DNA of 64,000 nucleotides, taken from Acetatifactor muris (lineage in GTDB: Bacteria > Bacillota > Clostridia > Lachnospirales > Lachnospiraceae). Shown here piece after piece: positions 24,008 through 34,808 of the stretch. The position numbers and the translations under genes are program-made. Numbering within the stretch: position 1 is the stretch's first letter; every line of letters begins with the position of its first letter. The notes below the pieces were generated by a model, which saw only the letters and a list, made by a program, of their open reading frames with translations, was not told the origin of the DNA and did no database searches. The DNA is taken from assembly GCF_024623325.1 (NCBI RefSeq), contig NZ_JANJZD010000008.1, positions 124,001 through 188,000 on the forward strand, given 5' to 3'.

Positions 24008-27000
24008 TTAGTTTATCAAACGCGACTCAATTGTACCCTTATTACCTTCTCCATACTGTGCCTGAGCCTCCGCCACCATAGACAAATTCTGCGGCATCTC
24101 ATATGTATAAGCGCCCGTCTCATCCAAAGCCTTTATATCCTTCTTCCTCATCTCCCGATACACAACCTCCGCCAACGTACTCATAATCGCATTATACTTA
24201 GCCGTATCCTCAAATAAACTCTGATACGACTCCTGTGCCTCCATATATCCGTCCTGCGCTGCTGTACCAAACGCTTTAGGAAAAATACTTTCAACAAATA
24301 TTTGCGGATCAGAGGACTGTGCCATTTTTTTCAATTTCTTATCAGAAAGTAGCTTATCCCTCAGTGCTGACAGAATAACTTTATCCCCCTCTGTGAAATT
24401 GCCCTTGAACTTCTCATTAATCTTTGCAATCACCTCATCCAAAGGTGTTTTTTCATCCATTCCCTTGACACCTTTATGCTTTGCCGGAACATACACTGTC
24501 TTTGCTTCTTCCAACGCAATTTCACCCTGAAATGTCTTTTGCAGCTTATAATATTCCAGTTTCAGTTTACCCTCCAAATCAACCAACTCTACAGGATCTT
24601 TGGGCAATAACCCAATCAGATAAGAGCAGAATACATATTCCCTCTGCAACTCTTTATCAAACATTCTCAATATCTGAGAGATGTAACTATACCATTTAAT
24701 CAGATTACGAACCTGTCTGCGGAATTGGTATCTTTCGTTCTGCGTTTTTTTTTATAACGGTTGGAAACAGGAAGTAAAATGCTGCTCATTCGCCCCACTG
24801 CCCTATCGTCCTGCCTGCCTTTTTTGTAATATTCATTTGTGAAGGCTTCAATATCCTCATCCGAGTAAATACCATACGCCCGCAATTCTCTCTGCGTCTG
24901 ATACAACAAATCTGCGTTTACTTCTTCCTGCAAGAATGTTTCCTGATAGAATGGCTGAAATGCATCCTTTATTTCCTCCGCCTTGTTTACAAAGTCTAAT
25001 ATAAAAGTATCCGTCTTGCCCTCACAAGTGCGGTTGAGCCGAGATAAAGTCTGTACTGCTTTGACATTCTTTAACTTTTTGTCCACAATCATCGTATGTA
25101 AAAGCGGCTCATCAAATCCTGTCTGATACTTCTCCGCTACAATCAGCACATTAAAATTATCATGGAACTCCGCCTTAGTCTGATTCTCCGAGATATGAGA
25201 ACCATCTTTGCGTACATTCAGCTTTGATTCCGTATATTCCTCGCCCTTATCATCAATTGCACCGGAAAAGGCCACCAGAATATCCACATCATCATATTTC
25301 TTTTCCTCAATGTATCGTTTGGTTTCGTGGTAATAACGGACAGCAGCCAGTCTTGACGATGTGATTACCATCATCTTTCCTTTGCCATCAATCTTATGTC
25401 TTGTGGTATCTCTGAACGTTTCCACAATAACCTGTGATTTCTGACTGATATTATATGGGTGCAATTCCTGATATTTACGGATAACCTTTGCCGCCCTGCT
25501 GGACGGAACATCAGGATTATCTACCATAGTCTTTGCAATCCGGAAACAGGTATTATAGGTCATATAATTTTGAAGGACATCCAAAATAAATTTCTCCTCA
25601 ATCGCCTGTCTCATACTATATACATGGAACGGATGAAACGATCCATCCTCCTGTTCCTGCCCAAACATTTCCAGTGTGGTGGCTTTTGGCGTTGCTGTAA
25701 AGGCAAAAAAAGATAAATTCTTATGTTTACCCTGGGCAATCATTTCTTTTACAAGCCTGTCCTCCGAATCAACTTCTTCCTCTGCTAAACCTTCACGCTC
25801 CGCATACTCCCGCAAGGCTTCTTCCGTATCTGCCAGCGCAGTCTTTAATTTAAGCGCCGAACTGCCTGTCTGAGAAGAATGCGCCTCATCCACAATCACG
25901 GCAAAGCATCTTCCATTTGCCCTGTCAACTTCCGTGTAAATTACTGGAAACTTTTGCAGAGTTGTAACAATAATGCGCACACCGTCATTAATTGCATTTT
26001 TCAAATCCTGAGAATTTTTATCTTCTCCTATGGTTTCTATGGCACCCAACTTATGGTCAAATCCCGCAATTGTCTCCTGAAGCTGCGTGTCTAAAACAGT
26101 GCGGTCCGTCACGACCATCACACTGGAAAATACCGGCTTATTGTTTTCATTGAAAAGCGATGCAAGACGGTATGCTGTCCACGCAATAGAGTTAGACTTG
26201 CCCGAACCCGCGCTATGCTGAATAAGGTAATTCTTACCTCGGTAATTTTTCCCTGCTCCATTTATCCGTACATCTGCAATAAGTTTCCGAACTACATCTA
26301 ACTGATGGTAACGTGGGAATATCAATGTCTTCTTTCTCTGTAAATTGATAAACTTCTGGATAATATCCAACATACTATCTTTCTGAAATACATTTTCCCA
26401 AAGGTATGCTGTAGGATATCCGTTTGGATTGGGCGGATTCCCCGCACCACCATCAGAACCGGCTCCATTGGAACCTTGGTTAAAAGGTAAAAAATAGGTA
26501 TCTTTTCCTGCCAGTCTCGTTGTCATCCAGACTTCTGTATGGTCTACGCAAAAATATGCTAAAATTCTCTTATTAAACTGAAAACATATCTCTCGCGAAT
26601 CTCTGTCGTACATCCATTGAGTCTTGGCATGATCCACATTCTGCCCTGTGTATTGGTTTTTCAGTTCAAAAGCAAACACCGGAATGCCATTTACTGCAAG
26701 CACCATGTCCACCGACTTTTTTGTGTCTGCGGAATAATGCCATTGCCTATAGCACTCTACTTCATTTTCGGCATATTGAATCCCTGCCGTATCATTCAAT
26801 GCAGATTCAGGTTTAAAATAGCAGACTTTAAAGGTAGTTCCTCTATGCTTAAATCCATTTCGCAAAACATGCAGCACTCCGTCCATATCACAGGCATTAT
26901 TAAAAGCAACACAGAATTTGCGTACAGGGTCTATGTCATTTTGCCGTTCAAACGCCGCCCACTCTCTTGGTTGGGTACGCTGAATAAAAGAAATCAATTT

Positions 27001-27126
27001 ATCCTGATATAAACCCAGCTTGGAATTGTATGTTCCATTTCCTTTTGTATATCCGCCTTCGGCTGATATAAGAAAAGCCTCAATATCTGATTCAAACTGC
27101 TTTTCTGTGGTAACTGTTATGCCCAT
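24008..27126 (-). pseudogene. hsdR: type I restriction HsdR, split by an A9 frameshift
   Basis: ATG 27126 follows GGAGG by 6 nt. The first frame (to 24700) holds the nuclease domain (VFAFELKN), Walker A HSAGSGKS, VDEAHSSQ and FAFTATPK motor motifs. It ends at poly-A in minus sense (T9 at 24745-24753 on plus). With one extra A (or two fewer) the frame continues as RYQFRRQVRNLIKWYSY and then the HsdR C-terminal domain (MFDKELQREYV) to 24008. A full HsdR of about 1040 aa would result. No hsdM is in the window and hsdS is a stub. Confidence 0.85.
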
Positions 27127-27182
27127 GTTTTTCCTCCACAAATTGATTTTTAAAAAATTGCTACATGTAGCGACTTTTCCTC

Positions 27183-28390
27183 TTACTCTGTTAATCTGTT
27201 ATCCCTGAATTCCTGTTCTATCTCCTCAATGCTCGGTAAAGTTCCTTTAAAATCTTCCGGATAAAGTTTGGATAATTCATACTCCGATACACCGATCGGC
27301 TCGCTGCTGGACTCCAATGCATATTGCGCCAGAACATTATCCTTTTCCTTACAAATCAATAATCCGATTGTTGGATTGTCCCGCTCTGATTTCAAAATAT
27401 GATTCGTTGCAGCAACATAAGTTCCAAGTTGTCCAATGTGCGCAGAATCAAATTTTCCGGTCTTTACTTCTACAACTACATAGCAATGCAGCCTAATATT
27501 GTAAAAGAGCAAGTCTATAAATTTTTCGGTTTTTCCTATCAACAACCGATATTCCCGACCTACAAAAGCAAATCCGCTTCCCAATTCAAGAAGAAAATTC
27601 ACAATATTATTTTGCAGTGCATCCTTTAGCTCTTTTTCATTATAACCTTCCGTAAGTGTCAAAAAATCAAAATTATATGGATCTTTTGTGATTTCCTGAG
27701 CCAAATCTCCCTGTACCGCCGGAAGTTGATTGTGAAAGTTAGTAATTGCCTTTCCTTGCCGCTCATACAAATCTGTCCCCAGCCAATTTAGCAGCACCGC
27801 TCTCGACCAATTATTTTCAATTGTTTTTCTCACATAAAAAATTGCTTTTTCCGGCTTACTTTTGCGCTTATCAATAATATAACGATGATGTCCCCACGGA
27901 ATTTTGCATAATTCATCCACAAGCTGTGGACTAATTTCTTCTGCTGCATTTTCGTCCACAAGCTGTGGACTAATTTGACTATATAATTGATAAAAATATT
28001 TCATGTATTTTAAATTTGTTTCAGAGAAACTTTTCACATTGGGTAGCGCCTCTGCTAAATCCCTACTTAAATTCGCATAAAACTTATTTCCCCATTTACT
28101 GTCTGCATGAAGTTCCACAATATCACGCCCCAATGTCCAATCAAATACCCCGCTGCAAGCAACGGGGTATCAATCTTGCAGCGCTGCAGAGCAGCGGGGT
28201 ATTTGACCCTCGCGGCATTCGTCAAATGTGCATGCAAGCATGCCCACTTGACTCATTGCTCGCGGAAATAAAACAGGAGCATTTCGCGATTGACCTTTGT
28301 GGCAGCTTTTATCTGCATGCTCTGAAAGCGTATGCTAATATCTTGAATCCACTTCGCATAATTTGAGTCTATTTTAATCAGCTGACTCAC
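27183..28390 (-). pseudogene. DUF1016/YhcG PD-(D/E)XK nuclease, interrupted
   Basis: The gene starts at GTG 28390 (SD GGAGG, overlapping the hsdS stop) and encodes NYAKWIQDISIRFQSMQIK and NREMLLFY. A 125-bp insertion (28142-28266) plus 3-bp duplication then breaks it. It resumes as WTLGRDIVELHADSKWG and continues to the PD-(D/E)XK end (FIDLLFYNIRL, VVVEVKTGKF). Without the insertion the protein joins as LLFYWTLGRDIVELH, the family consensus. DUF1016 proteins accompany type I restriction loci. Confidence 0.9.
28142..28266. mobile_element. 125-bp palindromic insertion element with 3-bp duplication
   Basis: The element interrupts the DUF1016 gene and is flanked by AAT (28139-28141 and 28267-28269). 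It has no ORF. It contains a 16-bp inverted repeat (28141-28156 with 28191-28206), an inner ATACCCCG/CGGGGTAT stem, a GCATGC-aa-GCATGC palindrome, an ATTTGAC/GTCAAAT pair and two CTCGCGG copies (28209-28215, 28259-28265). It resembles a MITE or REP-like element moved in trans. Confidence 0.7.
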
Positions 28391-28628
28391 AAAGCACCTC
28401 CTTTTTCCCTGTTACATATTCATAAATCAGCGATCTTTTATAGTTTTCTATCTCAGAAAGGTATTGCTCTTTCTTTGCAATAAGTTCGTCTATTGCTGAA
28501 CATTTTTTGTCAAGATAGTTTACTATCTCGTTCTGTTCTTCTAATGACGGTATAATAAAACTCAATTTTTTCAACCCATCCCAATTTAAGCCTTGACGTA
28601 CCCCAGCTCCCATTATAGAGACAATCAA
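28374..28628 (-). pseudogene. hsdS: HsdS specificity subunit, 3' stub
   Basis: 84 codons of the C-terminal end remain: GVRQGLNWDGLKKLSFIIPS (TRD end), then EEQNEIVNYLDKKCSAID and the conserved central/C-terminal helix (EKEQYLSEIENYKRSLIYEY-like). About 300 residues upstream are missing, replaced at 28629 by a tuf 3' copy. DUF1016 translation starts inside this stub. Confidence 0.85.
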
Positions 28629-28631
28629 TGA

Positions 28632-28685
28632 TTACCCGATGATAGTAGCCACACGTCCAGACCCAACAGTCCTGCCACCCTCACG
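28632..28685 (-). repeat. diverged copy of the tuf 3' end (att-like)
   Basis: About 54 bp match the last codons of tuf (30492-30545) at about 44 of 54 positions; differences are mainly synonymous. It encodes [20 protein letters not shown]. It marks the left boundary of a 1.8-kb segment whose right boundary is the tuf gene itself, as expected for an element integrated at the 3' end of tuf. The interval 28629-28933 holds only this and the 11-mer repeats. Confidence 0.75.
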
Positions 28686-28784
28686 AGCTCTCGGAAATGA
28701 AATCTGAATGTTTTTACTGCGTTTTCCTGCTTGTTTTTCTTTATATTATCCAATTTATCCCTACGTTTTTACTATTCTGAAAAA

Positions 28785-28806
28785 TTTTAGAGCCAAAATA
28801 GAGCCA
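28785..28806 (+). repeat. tandem 11-mers, left end
   Basis: TTTTAGAGCCA and AAATAGAGCCA directly adjacent. The same two 11-mers lie in reverse order at 30332-30353. They resemble arm-type binding sites of a tyrosine recombinase. Confidence 0.55.
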
Positions 28807-28933
28807 GTGGCAAAACACCGATTTTCTTCTTATCCCCCCCTTATTACATGGTGTTAGAACCATGTCTTTTATATTAAAGGAAAATGTAATAAACATTCTA
28901 TTCGTATACAAACTGAAATTCACTCCTTTCCTA

Positions 28934-29140
28934 CTAAAAATAAAATAGTTCTTCAAACTTTTTATCTAATGCGATACATAGTACCAGTGCCAATTTAGCC
29001 GTTGGGTTAAACTGTCCTGTTTCAATAGAACTAATCGTGTTACGAGATACACCAACCATTTCTGCCAGTTGACTTTGTGATAACTTCCTCTCTGCTCGTA
29101 CTTCTTTGAGATGATTTTTTAATATAAGCTTATCTTCCAA
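28934..29140 (-). CDS. small XRE-family repressor
   Basis: 68 aa, probable TTG start 29140 with AAGGTGG upstream; no ATG is in frame. Nearly the whole protein is a helix-turn-helix (LSQSQLAEMVGVSRNTISSIETGQFNPTAKLAL in pieces). It follows a membrane protein by 12 nt. Three operator-like repeats stand at the promoter of this pair (29512-29586), so autoregulation is likely. Confidence 0.85.
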   Translation of the reverse strand: MEDKLILKNHLKEVRAERKLSQSQLAEMVGVSRNTISSIETGQFNPTAKLALVLCIALDKKFEELFYF

Positions 29141-29152
29141 ATCATCACCACC

Positions 29153-29488
29153 TTATAAAATCGTAGATGACACAATCAAATCATAGATATGCCCTATAGA
29201 GCATGCAGATACAAATATCGTGTAAGCGATTGCCATCACAAGTTCATGCTTACGACGCAGTTTTATATATTTCACCCAAAATGTTGTCATATTTGCACTG
29301 AAAACAAGTGCCCAAATACCCCAATTTGTACCACCGCCGACAAATATCTGTACGACAAAAAAGATTGTTGCAAGAACCATCATTATTATGACTGCACTTG
29401 TACTTGCCTGTTTCAAAACTTCTTTCTCATAGATGTCCTTATTTCTATTTTCCGCTCTGCTTTTCTCCAATATCTCTTCCTTGTTCAT
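29153..29488 (-). CDS. small membrane protein, DUF6442-like
   Basis: 111 aa from ATG 29488, SD GGAGG. N-terminal NKEEILEKSRAENRNKDIYE is hydrophilic, then three membrane helices (IIMMVLATIFFVVQIFV, GIWALVFSANMTTFW, ELVMAIAYTIFVSA). It is paired with the XRE gene, a two-gene cassette frequent in mobile elements of Clostridia. Role unknown. Confidence 0.7.
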   Translation of the reverse strand: MNKEEILEKSRAENRNKDIYEKEVLKQASTSAVIIMMVLATIFFVVQIFVGGGTNWGIWALVFSANMTTFWVKYIKLRRKHELVMAIAYTIFVSACSIGHIYDLIVSSTIL

Positions 29489-29511
29489 ATAAAAACCTCC
29501 TACTAGAATTA

Positions 29512-29586
29512 CCAAGTTTTCTTGGCGCATTTTCATAATAGCACTGCCAAGTTTTCTTGTCAATACTTTTACCAAGTTTTCTTGTC
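29512..29586 (-). promoter_or_regulatory. promoter with three CCAAG-TTTT-CTTGG operators
   Basis: Promoter (minus): TTGACA (29563-29558), 17 bp, TATTAT (29540-29535). Operator-like copies CCAAGTTTTCTTG(G/T)C start at 29512, 29547 and 29572. One overlaps the -35, one is upstream and one is downstream of the start. Each is an inverted repeat CAAG-N4-CTTG, fitting a dimeric XRE repressor. Confidence 0.75.
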
Positions 29587-30172
29587 AAAAATATGGGACT
29601 CGGTCTATGGTGTCACTCTGCTCCATGACCTTATCCGTCAAGCGGCTAATCTGTTTCTGTTGTCCGTCCACTTTGACGGTCAGCTTCTTGCTTTGTTCTG
29701 CAAGCTGTACGCATTTGATAGTCAGATTTTTTACCACTTCTTTCAATTTCTCCACAAGCGGTAAAGGCTTTTTATCACGATAAGCCTTTGTGCTCATCAA
29801 TGCCCCCGGTTCTGCCAACTGCCATTTCACAGCTTCATCATAGGCGTGTATGTTGCGCTCCATGACTTCTTTTGACTGCACCATTTTATTGATTTCCTGC
29901 TGTAACTTTTTCTGCTGTTTCTCCAATTTTTCATTTTCAGACAGCAACTTTTCTTTATCCTCTGTCAATTCTTCCGTCTGCTCTCTCAAAAGAAGATTTG
30001 TAACGAAAAGTTCTGATACTTCCTGCCGGATTGCTTCACCCTCTTTCCGTATCTGCTCCGTTTGCTGTCTTGCCGCTATCTGCTGATGAAGAATATTGGA
30101 TAATTCCTCTTTACTGCCGGAGATTGTCTGTTCCAGTTCCGCAACTTCTTTCTGTCGCTCCTTACGCCAAAG
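29585..30172 (-). pseudogene. coiled-coil tail of a Mob-type relaxase
   Basis: About 195 codons encode a long coiled coil (ELEQTISGSKEELSNILH, LLSENEKLEKQQKKLQQE) and a compact end (AVKWQLAEPGALMSTKAYRD). This is the style of the C-terminal half of MobV/Pre-type relaxases on small integrative elements. The catalytic N-terminus is absent and the reading frame starts inside antisense sequence of another fragment. Confidence 0.5.
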
Positions 30173-30175
30173 GAT

Positions 30176-30331
30176 ATGTTTGATATTTGGAAAAAACAGA
30201 AAATTACTGATTACTCCACCTTGCCAGTGACAAAGAAAATGTATGAAGAAATAGACAATGCTACAAGAATGAAACTCCGAAATGAACATTTGGAGCGGCA
30301 ATTTAAGAAAAGTCAGAATGACAGCGAATAA
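30176..30331 (+). pseudogene. 3' fragment of an element-borne gene
   Basis: 52 codons ATG-TAA encode MFDIWKKQKITDYSTLPVTK and a Glu/Arg/Lys-rich end. The stop abuts the 11-mer repeats at 30332. Position at the element end suggests a C-terminal part of an integrase or a small accessory gene, but I see no catalytic motif. Confidence 0.35.
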
Positions 30332-30353
30332 AAATAGAGCCATTTTAGAGCCA
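30332..30353 (+). repeat. tandem 11-mers, right end
   Basis: AAATAGAGCCA followed by TTTTAGAGCCA, the mirror order of the left end. A further half copy on the minus strand (TTAGAGCCAAATA) lies near 30471-30483, next to tuf. Confidence 0.55.
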
Positions 30354-30424
30354 CAAGCCATTCTCAATGAAATTCCGGCAAGTGGCTTTTCCTTTTGTTC
30401 GCTATTATTTTCAGGCATTAAGAA

Positions 30425-30458
30425 ACCGCAACCCCTTGATTTCTCAAGGAATTGCGGT
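30425..30458 (-). terminator. intrinsic terminator of the str operon
   Basis: Reading minus: ACCGCAA-TT-CCTTGA-gaaa-TCAAGG-GG-TTGCGGT, then TTTCTT. Strong GC-rich stem about 35 nt after the tuf stop. Confidence 0.8.
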
Positions 30459-30491
30459 GCTTATTTTACTTATTTGGCTCTAATCACAAGA

Positions 30492-31679
30492 TTACTCAAT
30501 GATTGTAGCCACACGACCAGAACCTACTGTACGACCACCCTCACGGATAGCAAAAGTAAGTCCCTGCTCCATAGCAATAGGATGAATCAGCTCAATGCTC
30601 ATCTCTACATTGTCGCCAGGCATGCACATCTCGGTTCCGGCAGGCAGGTTGCATACGCCGGTAACGTCGGTGGTTCTGAAATAGAACTGCGGACGATAGT
30701 TATTGAAGAAAGGTGTATGACGACCACCCTCGTCCTTGGTCAGAACGTATACCTGAGCGGTAAACTTTGTATGGCAGGTAACAGTACCGGGTTTGGAGAG
30801 AACCTGTCCTCTTTCGATTTCAGTTCTCTGAACACCACGAAGCAGTGCACCGATGTTGTCGCCGGCCTGAGCCTGATCCAGCATCTTGCGGAACATCTCG
30901 ATACCGGTTACAACTGTCTTTCTGGTCTCTTCCTTGATACCAACGATTTCAACTTCCTCATTCAGCTTCAGGGTACCACGCTCTACACGGCCGGTAGCAA
31001 CAGTACCACGTCCGGTAATCGTGAATACGTCCTCAACAGGCATAAGGAAAGGCTTGTCTGTATCACGCTGAGGATCGGGAATATACTCGTCTACAGTGCT
31101 CATCAGCTCCATAACCTTGTCGCCCCACTCGCTGTTGGGATCTTCCAGAGCCTTCAGAGCGGAACCCTTGATGATAGGGCAATCTGTAAACTCATACTCT
31201 TCCAGCTGCTCGGTGATTTCCATCTCAACCAGCTCCAGCAGCTCGGGATCGTCTACCATATCGCACTTGTTCATGAACACTACGATATAGGGAACGCCTA
31301 CCTGACGGGACAGAAGGATATGCTCCTTTGTCTGAGCCATAACGCCGTCGGTAGCAGCTACAACCAGGATAGCGCCGTCCATCTGAGCAGCACCGGTAAT
31401 CATGTTCTTTACATAGTCAGCATGGCCCGGGCAGTCAACGTGTGCATAATGTCTGTTCTCGGTCTGATACTCTACGTGTGCGGTAGAAATGGTGATACCA
31501 CGCTCTCTCTCTTCGGGAGCCTTATCGATATTCTCAAAATCCACCTTCTCATTACCGGAAACTCTCTCAGCCAGCACTTTGGTAATTGCAGCTGTCAGAG
31601 TTGTCTTACCATGGTCAACATGGCCAATGGTACCAATGTTACAATGGGGCTTAGTTCTCTCAAATTTAGCTTTTGCCAT
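30492..31679 (-). CDS. tuf: elongation factor Tu
   Basis: 395 aa, ATG 31679, SD AGGAGG. GTPase that brings aminoacyl-tRNA to the ribosome. Motifs: GHVDHGKT (G1), DCPGHADY (G3), NKCDMVDD (G4). Domains II and III complete, ending [10 protein letters not shown]. It has its own promoter upstream (31816-31844) besides being last in the str operon. The long plus-strand frame across it (30282-31685) is an antisense artefact of codon usage. Confidence 0.99.
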   Translation of the reverse strand: MAKAKFERTKPHCNIGTIGHVDHGKTTLTAAITKVLAERVSGNEKVDFENIDKAPEERERGITISTAHVEYQTENRHYAHVDCPGHADYVKNMITGAAQMDGAILVVAATDGVMAQTKEHILLSRQVGVPYIVVFMNKCDMVDDPELLELVEMEITEQLEEYEFTDCPIIKGSALKALEDPNSEWGDKVMELMSTVDEYIPDPQRDTDKPFLMPVEDVFTITGRGTVATGRVERGTLKLNEEVEIVGIKEETRKTVVTGIEMFRKMLDQAQAGDNIGALLRGVQRTEIERGQVLSKPGTVTCHTKFTAQVYVLTKDEGGRHTPFFNNYRPQFYFRTTDVTGVCNLPAGTEMCMPGDNVEMSIELIHPIAMEQGLTFAIREGGRTVGSGRVATIIE

Positions 31680-31815
31680 TATTAAAGTCCTCCTTCAATT
31701 AATGAAACTTTTTCATTACTTTCTTCTCGCCGAAGCGCATTCGCACACTTGGCGCTTTTATCTCGGCTGCCTCTGATTATAGCTCTTAAATAGCAGGAAT
31801 CTGAACCTGACTCCT

Positions 31816-31844
31816 ATTATAGTAAATAATCAGAGGATTTTCAA
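31816..31844 (-). promoter_or_regulatory. tuf promoter
   Basis: Minus strand: TTGAAA (31844-31839), 17 bp, TATAAT (31821-31816), in the 208-bp fusA-tuf gap. A second TATAAT lies further downstream. Confidence 0.65.
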
Positions 31845-31887
31845 GTCATTTTTTACAATTACAGCCAGTTTTTGGGATAAAAATGGC

Positions 31888-34050
31888 TTACTTTGCCTTT
31901 GCAGCCAGAACCTTCTCCTGTACGTTCTTCGGCACCTGTTCGTATTTCTCAAAGAACATGGAATAGTTACCGCGGCCCTGGGTCTTGGAGCGCAGGTCAG
32001 TGGAATAACCGAACATTTCGGCAAGGGGTACAAACGCGCGTACCATTTTGCCTCCGCCGATATCATCCATGCCTTCCACACGTCCGCGGCGGGAATTCAG
32101 GTCGCCGATGACGTCTCCCATATATTCTTCCGGCATGGTCACTTCCACCTTCATGATGGGCTCCAGAAGTACCGGATTGGCCTTCTGCATGGCCTCTTTA
32201 AAGGCCATGGAACCTGCGATATGGAATGCCAGCTCCGAAGAGTCAACCTCGTGATAGGAACCGTCATATACATTCGCATGGATGCCCAATACAGGGAATC
32301 CACCCAGGATACCGGCCTGTGCCGCTTCCCGGATTCCGTTGCCTACCGCAGGAATATATTCCTTGGGAATCGTACCACCCACTACAGTGCTCTCGAAGAG
32401 CAGTGTCGGAGGCTCGTTGATCAGGATATTCGCCTTGGCATCAAATTCGAACTTCACACAGTTCGCTTCCATAGGCTCAAATTTAACTTTACAATGTCCA
32501 TACTGACCGCGGCCGCCGGACTGTCTTGCGTATTTGGAATCCACTTCCACTGCTTTGGTAAACGCTTCCTTGTAGGCAACCTGAGGTGCACCTACATTTG
32601 CCTCCACCTTGAACTCACGCAGCAGACGGTCCACAATAATCTCCAGATGGAGCTCGCCCATACCGGCGATAATCGTCTGGCCTGTCTCCTGGTTGGTGTG
32701 TGCACGGAACGTCGGATCTTCCTCTGCCAGCTTTGCCAGCGCCTCGCCCATCTTGCCCTGACCGGCTTTTGTCTTCGGCTCGATGGCAAGTTCGATAACG
32801 GGCTCGGGGAATTCCATGGACTCCAGAATCACGGGATGCTGATCGTCACAGATGGTATCACCGGTGGTGGTAAGCTTAAAGCCCACAGCTGCAGCGATAT
32901 CGCCCGAGTAAACCTTATCCAGCTCCGCACGCTTGTTGGCATGCATCTGCAGGATACGTCCCACACGCTCTTTTTTATCCTTTGTCGCATTCAATACATA
33001 GGAACCGGAATTCATGGTTCCGGAATATACGCGGAAGAATGCAAGCTTTCCTACAAAAGGATCCGTCATAATCTTGAAAGCCAGAGCGGAGAACGGTTCA
33101 TCATCCGATGAATGTCTCACGATTTCATTGCCTTCCAGATCAGTTCCCTTAATGGGCGGAATATCGGTGGGCGCCGGCATATACTCCAGGATTGCATCCA
33201 GCAGCTTCTGCACTCCCTTATTGCGGTATGCTGACCCGCAGCACACCGGAATTGCCGTACATTCGCAGGTCGCCTTGCGCAGAGCCTTCTTCATGTCTTC
33301 CACGGACGGCTCTTCACCTTCCAGATAGATCATCGTCAAATCATCGTCCAGTTCGCAGACCTTCTCTACCAGTTCCGAACGATACAGCTCCGCGTCATCA
33401 GCCATTTCTCCCAGGTCATCAGTTACGGTGATATCATCGCCCTTATCATCATTATAGATATAAGCCTTCATCTCAAACAGATCAATGATACCCTTAAAAT
33501 CTTCTTCCTTACCGATGGGCAGCTGGGTGATAATGGCATTTTTGCCCAGTCTGTTCCGAATCTGCTCCACCGCTCCATAGAAGTCCGCACCCATGATATC
33601 CATCTTGTTGATAAATGCCATACGGGGTACATTGTAAGTGTCGGCCTGACGCCATACATTTTCGGACTGAGGCTCAACACCGCCCTTTGCACAGAAAACG
33701 CCCACTGCGCCGTCCAGTACACGAAGAGAACGCTCTACTTCCACAGTAAAGTCAACGTGTCCGGGTGTATCAATGATATTGATACGGTGTTCCAGCGCGC
33801 CCGGCATGGCTTTGGTTTCCTTTTCCAATGTCCAATGGCAGGTTGTAGCCGCTGATGTGATGGTGATACCTCTCTCCTGCTCCTGCTCCATCCAGTCCAT
33901 GGTAGCAGTGCCTTCATGAGTGTCACCGATCTTGTAATTGACACCAGTATAATACAGAATACGCTCAGTCAATGTGGTCTTGCCAGCGTCGATATGAGCC
34001 ATAATTCCGATATTCCTGGTTCTCTCTAACGGATATTCTCTTCCAGCCAA
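31888..34050 (-). CDS. fusA: elongation factor G
   Basis: 720 aa, ATG 34050. Translocation GTPase: [20 protein letters not shown] motifs; domains II-V present, ending at VLAAKAK. It is about 20-28 residues longer than most EF-G proteins. Extra residues sit in the G domain after CHW ([18 protein letters not shown]) and in domain IV ([20 protein letters not shown]). Second-last gene of the str operon. Confidence 0.97.
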   Translation of the reverse strand: MAGREYPLERTRNIGIMAHIDAGKTTLTERILYYTGVNYKIGDTHEGTATMDWMEQEQERGITITSAATTCHWTLEKETKAMPGALEHRINIIDTPGHVDFTVEVERSLRVLDGAVGVFCAKGGVEPQSENVWRQADTYNVPRMAFINKMDIMGADFYGAVEQIRNRLGKNAIITQLPIGKEEDFKGIIDLFEMKAYIYNDDKGDDITVTDDLGEMADDAELYRSELVEKVCELDDDLTMIYLEGEEPSVEDMKKALRKATCECTAIPVCCGSAYRNKGVQKLLDAILEYMPAPTDIPPIKGTDLEGNEIVRHSSDDEPFSALAFKIMTDPFVGKLAFFRVYSGTMNSGSYVLNATKDKKERVGRILQMHANKRAELDKVYSGDIAAAVGFKLTTTGDTICDDQHPVILESMEFPEPVIELAIEPKTKAGQGKMGEALAKLAEEDPTFRAHTNQETGQTIIAGMGELHLEIIVDRLLREFKVEANVGAPQVAYKEAFTKAVEVDSKYARQSGGRGQYGHCKVKFEPMEANCVKFEFDAKANILINEPPTLLFESTVVGGTIPKEYIPAVGNGIREAAQAGILGGFPVLGIHANVYDGSYHEVDSSELAFHIAGSMAFKEAMQKANPVLLEPIMKVEVTMPEEYMGDVIGDLNSRRGRVEGMDDIGGGKMVRAFVPLAEMFGYSTDLRSKTQGRGNYSMFFEKYEQVPKNVQEKVLAAKAK

Positions 34051-34095
34051 GATTTTTTCCTCCTTATTATTCAGTACAAAGAAAATATGCAGGGA

Positions 34096-34614
<519 letters not shown>

Positions 34615-34808
34615 TTACACCTGTGCGTCTCACCGCACTTCAATAGATCATCGGTACTCACATGTGTTTCCCCAAGTGTTCGCGCTGTTTATCTGTTCAT
34701 TGAGAGTAAAAGACAACTTCCTTTATTCTTATCTAACAGAATTCCAACACTTTCTTAGTTCGTTTTGTGGACCAAAGATGACGCCTTACTTCGCAGGAAA
34801 TAATGAAA

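Noticed and set aside
28142..28266. CRISPR-like repeat
   Set aside because: Repeats are palindromic parts of one 125-bp element, not spaced direct repeats.
28741..28956. 71-codon ORF after the XRE gene
   Set aside because: Overlaps the XRE end, no SD, spans the 11-mer repeats; likely non-coding.
30282..31685. 467-codon plus-strand ORF opposite tuf
   Set aside because: Antisense of highly biased tuf codons; no SD and no recognisable protein.
32221..33111. 296-codon ORF opposite fusA
   Set aside because: Shadow of fusA; no start signal.
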